Origin: Rhyzopertha dominica
Lineage: Eukaryota > Arthropoda > Insecta > Coleoptera > Bostrichidae
Reading direction: 5' to 3'
Length of the DNA: 64,000 bases
Assembly: GCA_025024175.1 (NCBI GenBank)
Contig: QCXZ01000137.1
Coordinates: 71,238,680 to 71,302,679, forward strand
Position 1 is the first letter of the stretch. Each line of letters opens with the position of its first letter. Shown here one piece after another: positions 59,084 to 64,000 of the stretch. The notes below the pieces were generated by a model, which saw only the letters and a list, made by a program, of their open reading frames with translations, ran no database searches and was not told the DNA's origin. Position numbers and translations under genes: made by a program.

Positions 59084-59232
59084 GTAATGCAGAGTGAGAA
59101 AAAGAAGATTCTATATGCTCTAGCAAGAAAAAAATGGCATGACTCTATCACTTCCGAGTCAAAACGATTCCAGGCGTTGAATGCTCTAGTCTAGGTTCGG
59201 TGATGTCTGGCCCTAAAGCTGAGTTAAGTTTT

Positions 59233-59415
59233 TTACGCGGTTTCAGATTTTGCAGGGGTAAGGTTTATATCGGAAATAGACACAATACCTCTGTCTGTTT
59301 CGAACACTATTGGTGAAGTTGCTGATTCACTAATAAAGCTTTTACGAAAACTGTCTGCTATAAGTTGTGATACTTCGAGCTGGCTGCCGCAAAGAGTTTC
59401 GTCCTCTCGTTTAAG
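59233..59415 (-). pseudogene. Possible LINE linker fragment, split by the hAT element
   Basis: The minus-strand frame contains LLKREDETLCGSQLEVSQLI and ADSFRKSFISE, resembling the region before RT in Jockey-type LINEs (the pattern ...L....G......E.A..FA..F.SV). The frame continues across the hAT insertion: removing 59416-60516 and one target copy joins it to CSKVAIALLK encoded from about 60560. Weak but consistent. Confidence 0.45.
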
Positions 59416-60516
59416 CAGGGTTGGCATGATTAAAACAAAATGTTTAAAACAGAATGTTTTAAACTTGTTTAAAACAACGCTTCTGTTTAAAACTTTTTTT
59501 AAACAGTGCTTTTTTGTTGTTTTTTGACGACTATTGTGTGTGATTCATTAATTATTACTATTAAGCTCGTTTACAAATAGATAGACAAGATTATTAGTAA
59601 TTACGTATCTACATAATGTCACCCCACATTTGCATTAAAAATGAATTGAATGCAGAACCAGTCCCAGTTAGAAAATACGTAAATGCTTTTTCAAACTTTT
59701 TATTGATACAACAGTTATAGAAATGAATAATTTAACTGTAACATTTCTTCATAGATGTAATTTACAAACATTTTAAGACAACAAATAAAAGTCTTAATCT
59801 TAACATAACATAATAATTTGTATTTCTGGTCCAATACCACAAAACAATAAATAAGACGTTCATTCAACATGTAGTACAAAAAAAAAACAAATTGTTATCA
59901 GAACTTGGGAATATAAATAACAATAAACAAAGAATAAAAAAAATATCAGCATTTTTACTTTTTTTACTAGTGTAACCATATCTGTTTTGCACTTCTTGCA
60001 TTGAGCTTGCATTCTACCATCTTGCCCCTTAATTTTGTCAAAGTTATTCCACATTGCATCGTTCCTACTACGCCATTGTAATTGTTGAACTTTAAACTAT
60101 CGGTTTCTATTCTCCTTGTTAAAGTTGATATTAGCTAAAAATCAACCCAGTAACTTTAAATTGGGGTATGTAATTAGTCTAGATTTTAAGAACAGTGTAG
60201 ATTCTAGCTTAAAATAGAAAAGAGAAACCGACTCATAATAACTAAAATTGTTGAGTAAACAAAAAAGACAAACGACAACTGATAATCGTAGTCATCTAGG
60301 GATTTTTAGACAACTGCTACGCTCCGCGCCATCTGCTCGTATTTATTTTCACTAATATATATAGTAAATCTGCATAAGAGTTCATGTTTAAAACGTGTTT
60401 TAAACATGTTTTCAACTAAATTTAAAAAAACATGTTTAAAACGATTTAAACATGGTTAAACAAAAAAACTGTTTGTTTTGTTTATTTAAAAAAAAAACAT
60501 GTTTTTGTCAACCCTG
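59416..60516 (-). mobile_element. hAT element retaining a BED zinc finger
   Basis: Perfect 8-bp target duplication CGTTTAAG (59408-59415, 60517-60524). Termini CAGGGTTGGCA and the complement of CAGGGTTGACA. Both subterminal zones are packed with GTTTAAAAC/CATGTTTAAAC motifs in both orientations. A short BED-finger remnant is the only coding sequence. 1101 bp, non-autonomous. Confidence 0.9.
59860..60075 (-). pseudogene. BED-type zinc finger remnant of a hAT transposase
   Basis: The frame reads RNDAMWNNFDKI, then GRMQAQCKKCKTDMV. This matches the BED finger start (W..F.K......A.C..C) that binds transposon ends in hAT transposases. The His pair that completes the finger and everything downstream are missing. 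The tail is poly-Phe-like low-complexity sequence. Confidence 0.65.
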
Positions 60517-60524
60517 CGTTTAAG

Positions 60525-61176
60525 CAAGGCTATTGCGACCTTGGAGCAGAGAAAGGATCTAACATATCGATAAAAAGTATGAACAGTAGCGGAGCATTCT
60601 CTTCTGTGGACGAATCTGCCGAACAAAATATTGAAACTTAGTGGAAGTCCATAAGAATAGCATCAGAGGCTTACTTGAATATTTAAATCAGTGAAACGAC
60701 CGATACTCCGGGTCCGCTTTAGGGGTTTCGTTGCCCGCAGCAAACGAGATAATAGCCGCTTTTTGAAGGTTCTGCTATATTGCTATATGGTTCTACATTT
60801 TAAACACATAAACACAGTTTCATTATAACAATAAATTATTTCATTTCTTGGATCGTGCGCTAAAGCTTCGCGCGTCTATATCCACGATATCCACCTATCC
60901 CCGAATTAGGCTAGCGCACCGAGTATTATACGTTATCGCTTTTGTAAGTTACGACCGAAGATCCAAGTCTAAGGAAAGGTAGAGTATAGCCGTTGAAATT
61001 AGTGAAGTCGTAGCAAGCTTGCCATGGAAGGGAAGTGAATGGTTAATGAGATTTACTGACGGCCTTTCCTTCCTCTTAGTAAGCCTGTCATGGAAGAGAA
61101 TAGAGTAGTTATTGAGATTTATTGAATTGATGTCGTGATATATATTATACAAGATTTTTCAAACAAAATTATAATT
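60525..61176. other. Possible LINE fragment followed by featureless DNA
   Basis: 60525-60600 may continue the LINE fragment that the hAT insertion split. The remainder is not recognisable. Confidence 0.35.
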
Positions 61177-61262
61177 GCGAGAATTACTGTGTGGATGACA
61201 CCATGCCATCTAGTGGCAATGCGGCATCATCCACTCCTCTCTATAGAGATGTAGACGTAATC
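61177..61262 (+). repeat. Family 2 retroposon, internally deleted copy
   Basis: Matches 52320-52380 (GCGAGAATTAC.GTGTGGATG, GCCATCTAGTGGCAAT) and then jumps to TAGACGTAAT, lacking the roughly 100 bp that include the ribozyme. No target duplication seen. Confidence 0.75.
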
Positions 61263-61390
61263 ATTAAAAATGATATATTTATGTCATTGTATAAATAAAG
61301 ACAAGATATTGAAACATGTTTCAACTCTTTTGTGGTATTATCTTATGATTGTCAGGCAGAAGGCAAATTGCATTCTTGTTCAATTAATTG

Positions 61391-61425
61391 GCTGAAGATA
61401 ATTCTACCACAATAGACGAAACATG
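61391..61425 (+). ncRNA. Decayed hammerhead-like core
   Basis: CTGAAGA (61392) ... TACCACAATAGAC ... GAAACATG resembles the 24.8-25.0 kb PLE units (CTGCCACAGTAG, GAAACGTC). Core spacing is kept, but helix III and the cleavage site are changed. Relic only. Confidence 0.3.
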
Positions 61426-63510
61426 ATAAATCATTAATACAATGGCGTAAATATCAGTGTGTAATTGATTCTGTGGAATTATCATCGATAGGACACCTAG
61501 CACAAACAAAACTAACCAGGTTATTTACAAGATATGTTATATAGTGATTAATATCTAAGTTGGTGCAAGATCAAAGCAGCGAGTTTTCGTGATGTACTAC
61601 ACCATGATGCTATAAAAAATATTGTTTTCCACAATGTTTTATTTTATTTCATTTATTTTTATTTCATTAGTTACTTACATATCTTGCATTGCATTGTATT
61701 GGACCTTGGACCATCTAGGGGTATTTACTTATAGTTCAGTTGTTAAAATGAGCATAACTGTCTTTGTCTTGTCCGTAACGTTTGATAAACTAATACCAGT
61801 GTACAACTGATACTACTACCTGATTTTTAAATGTTGTAAGTCGTTTGTCTCCGGTAGATATCTTAATTAACAATTCCAGTTACCCACAATTTAACTCTCT
61901 CCCGCGATCTCTCCTGCAATGCATCACTCAATTGATTGCAGGGAAACTGTAGAGGCTCCAGAGAGCTACATATTACGGTGCATAAATTTGTAGCATAACG
62001 AGATGCCACAGTTACACGTGCAAGTTTCCTGGTTATATTGCTCATCCATTAATTGGACGTTTGTATTGTAATTGCTTGGTAATGAAAATTGGTAGGAACA
62101 CTATAGGAAGTAATTTTTTCATGCTTGTGCATATTTCACACATTTCCGCATGCTTTATAATTCTTCCGTTCTCAAATTACAATTCTGATTCACATATTGT
62201 TATGTGCGATATTATTCATTGTCATCATCGTACGTTTCACAATCTAAAACTGGGACGAACGATTTAACACAGAACCTTAGTGCATTACATTTCAATTCAT
62301 TTTACGATTGTTTCATTGTGTATAGGAATTAAATTAATTATTGTCAAGACCACTGAAAATGGTATGACGAAAATTTAATCAATTAATTATTGTCAATGCA
62401 GGAATTTTATGTAAATACATATTCTAAATTGGTAATGCGTCTGGTCTGAGCTTTCGATCTGCGCTGATCCAGGCAAATATGCATGTTTGGCATATTTCAG
62501 GACTCACATTACAGCTAAAATGGCTGTGAATTTGTCTGGTTTAAACGTGTGGTGTTGGTTGTGTTACTTTATCTATCTAGGAATTTTACACCCTTTATTT
62601 ATCGACCCTGAAAGCTCTTACCATTAACGGAAAAAAATGATGGAATCTTCTAGACGTCTCAAAACCGGAAAGCAACAATAAAGTTTGACTTGAAATACGT
62701 TAAGTGAATATCAAGCGAACAAGTGTTATTAAGTGATTGTAGTTTTTATATAGTGGTGAATAAATTAGTAATGCTTGAATTTATCATACCTATATCAGTA
62801 CTTAGTGTGTAAAGAAAATTTTGTCACTAATCAGCATTTTTCGAATCTGTTAACTTAACATCATTCTTACATATTCTCAGTTCAGATGGTTAATTTATAA
62901 TGAACGTCTCCCCCGAGAACAAGTAGGTACTGTCGTTTTGCTAATAATATGCGCGACGAATTGCTTTTGTTTACCAATAACCTACGAACATATCATGATC
63001 GCATCTCTACTAAACTGTATATATAGGAAGTTAATTACCCGGAAACGGCAGAATACCATTCAGGATATAAATGTGTGTAAGTTTAATGTAATTGTTGAAC
63101 AGTTTATAGTGAATATCGTTTGGCCGTGCTGCGAATGACATTAACGTACCCACGTAATATACAGATGCGCCGCAGTCACCAAAGGTCTCGCCTTTGAACG
63201 ACCAAAAAAGATCAAAGGCCTACAAATCCGGGATAATGCATAATTTATTTGGGACATATAAGTGCTCCCGGCCGTATTTCTGAGTACAACAGCTATTATT
63301 AATAATTGCAGTACTACAGTCCCTAGTGTTAAAGAAATTAGATGACTATTTCGATTTAGCGAAAAATAAAAATGTAATGCCACGGAGAGCGCTTGAAGGC
63401 ATCTTACAATGGGACTATTTAAATTAACTCTTATTGGTAAAAGGTCTCTATTCTGCTTATCGTTTTTTGATGTTTAGCATGGAGATCTCGCATTTTAGCT
63501 TTATGAATAA
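61426..63510. other. Intergenic DNA, nothing recognised
   Basis: No supported feature. Confidence 0.5.
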
Positions 63511-63518
63511 ATAGCAAA

Positions 63519-63575
63519 ATGATTTCGACTGCTGAAACTAGTCATCATCAGTGCAACATTGTAACTGATGATGAA
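63519..63575 (-). ncRNA. Possible decayed hammerhead-like motif with adjacent hairpin
   Basis: On the minus strand CTGATGA (complement of 63545-63551) is followed by T, GACT...AGTC and GAAA, but no cleavage triplet or helix III follows. The plus strand also has an exact 11-bp inverted repeat, TCATCATCAGT (63542-63552) with ACTGATGATGA (63564-63574). Confidence 0.3.
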
Positions 63576-64000
63576 AGTGGTAACAGCGACTCATGATGTG
63601 ACTAAACAAAAGTTAAGAAGACGAGCTCTTGAGACTCATCTTGCAACAGGCTGAAAACCGCAAACAAAATGCTAATCCGTCAATCCTTCGTACTTTAACA
63701 GTTTCATAAGGCGCTGTAGTGTGTTGCTGTGTTGTAATTGCACACTACCCCTATAGTAAGAATAAACAGTAAAACGCACTACCCCTGATAAAGATTTAGG
63801 TCGTTGCCTAGACAAAGGCGAGAAAAAAGAAGTTGTGTGAATACTGAGGTGGAATAGTCCAAAGTAATTGATATTCGGTATACAACTATAGCTGATAAAA
63901 TTAATGGAGATATTTGCCGTCGAAATTGTATATAAGTTATAACTTGATAATTAGGTATTCCGGCAGGTTTGGGCTTCAATTAAATAGCGAAGCTAGAGGT
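63576..64000. other. Intergenic DNA to the end of the window
   Basis: Nothing recognised. Confidence 0.5.

Overview
The window looks like intergenic, transposon-rich DNA from an arthropod, most likely an insect. It is AT-rich, has no bacterial gene organisation, contains scattered single N bases, and carries Ty3/gypsy, pogo, mariner, hAT, Penelope-like (PLE) and LINE sequences as found in insect genomes. I could not identify the species. Nearly all recognisable coding sequence is transposon-derived. The only candidate host gene is a 5' end at about 16.1-16.55 kb (initiator, 5' splice site, 3' splice site, ATG exon), with a possible further exon at 32.4 kb. No tRNA, rRNA or CRISPR array was seen.

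Layout. 0.8-2.05 kb: internally deleted pogo-type element. 2.37-7.91 kb: complete, young Ty3/gypsy retrotransposon on the minus strand, with near-identical 344-bp LTRs, a 4-bp target duplication and open gag and pol. 10.0-10.5 and 20.4-22.2 kb: two copies of a TA-flanked inverted-repeat element, the second interrupted by a TTAA-flanked element. 14.5-15.9 and 47.6-49.0 kb: two 1.4-kb hAT copies in opposite orientation. 26.6-28.8 kb: element with arms of about 500 bp. 33-34, 38 and 53.7 kb: a small mobile family carrying hammerhead ribozymes. 37.5-40.3 kb: GATAC-rich element containing a ribozyme element and a hAT element. 42-42.8 kb: PLE reverse transcriptase relic with a hammerhead-like motif, then a LINE fragment. 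49.1-51.0 kb: mariner relic split by a LINE fragment. 52.3-52.5 kb: second, unrelated hammerhead element. 56.5-58.1 kb: hAT-type element containing a broken mariner-type transposase. 59.4-60.5 kb: hAT element retaining a BED zinc finger and splitting a possible LINE fragment.

The most interesting content is RNA. Four copies of a short family have the hammerhead fold: CUGAUGA core, 5-bp helix II, GAAA, a self-complementary helix III and a long outer helix I. Helix II and helix III show compensatory changes between copies. The elements are flanked by direct repeats of 10-14 bp. They also contain a long foldback hairpin whose 66-nt loop is inverted between two copies. A separate 188-bp element at 52.3 kb carries a near-perfect type I hammerhead and has a 9-bp target duplication. 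PLE-like fragments near 19.1, 24.7-25.1 and 42.5 kb carry decayed versions of the same kind of motif. The window is therefore a small sample of hammerhead-bearing retroelements in different states of decay.
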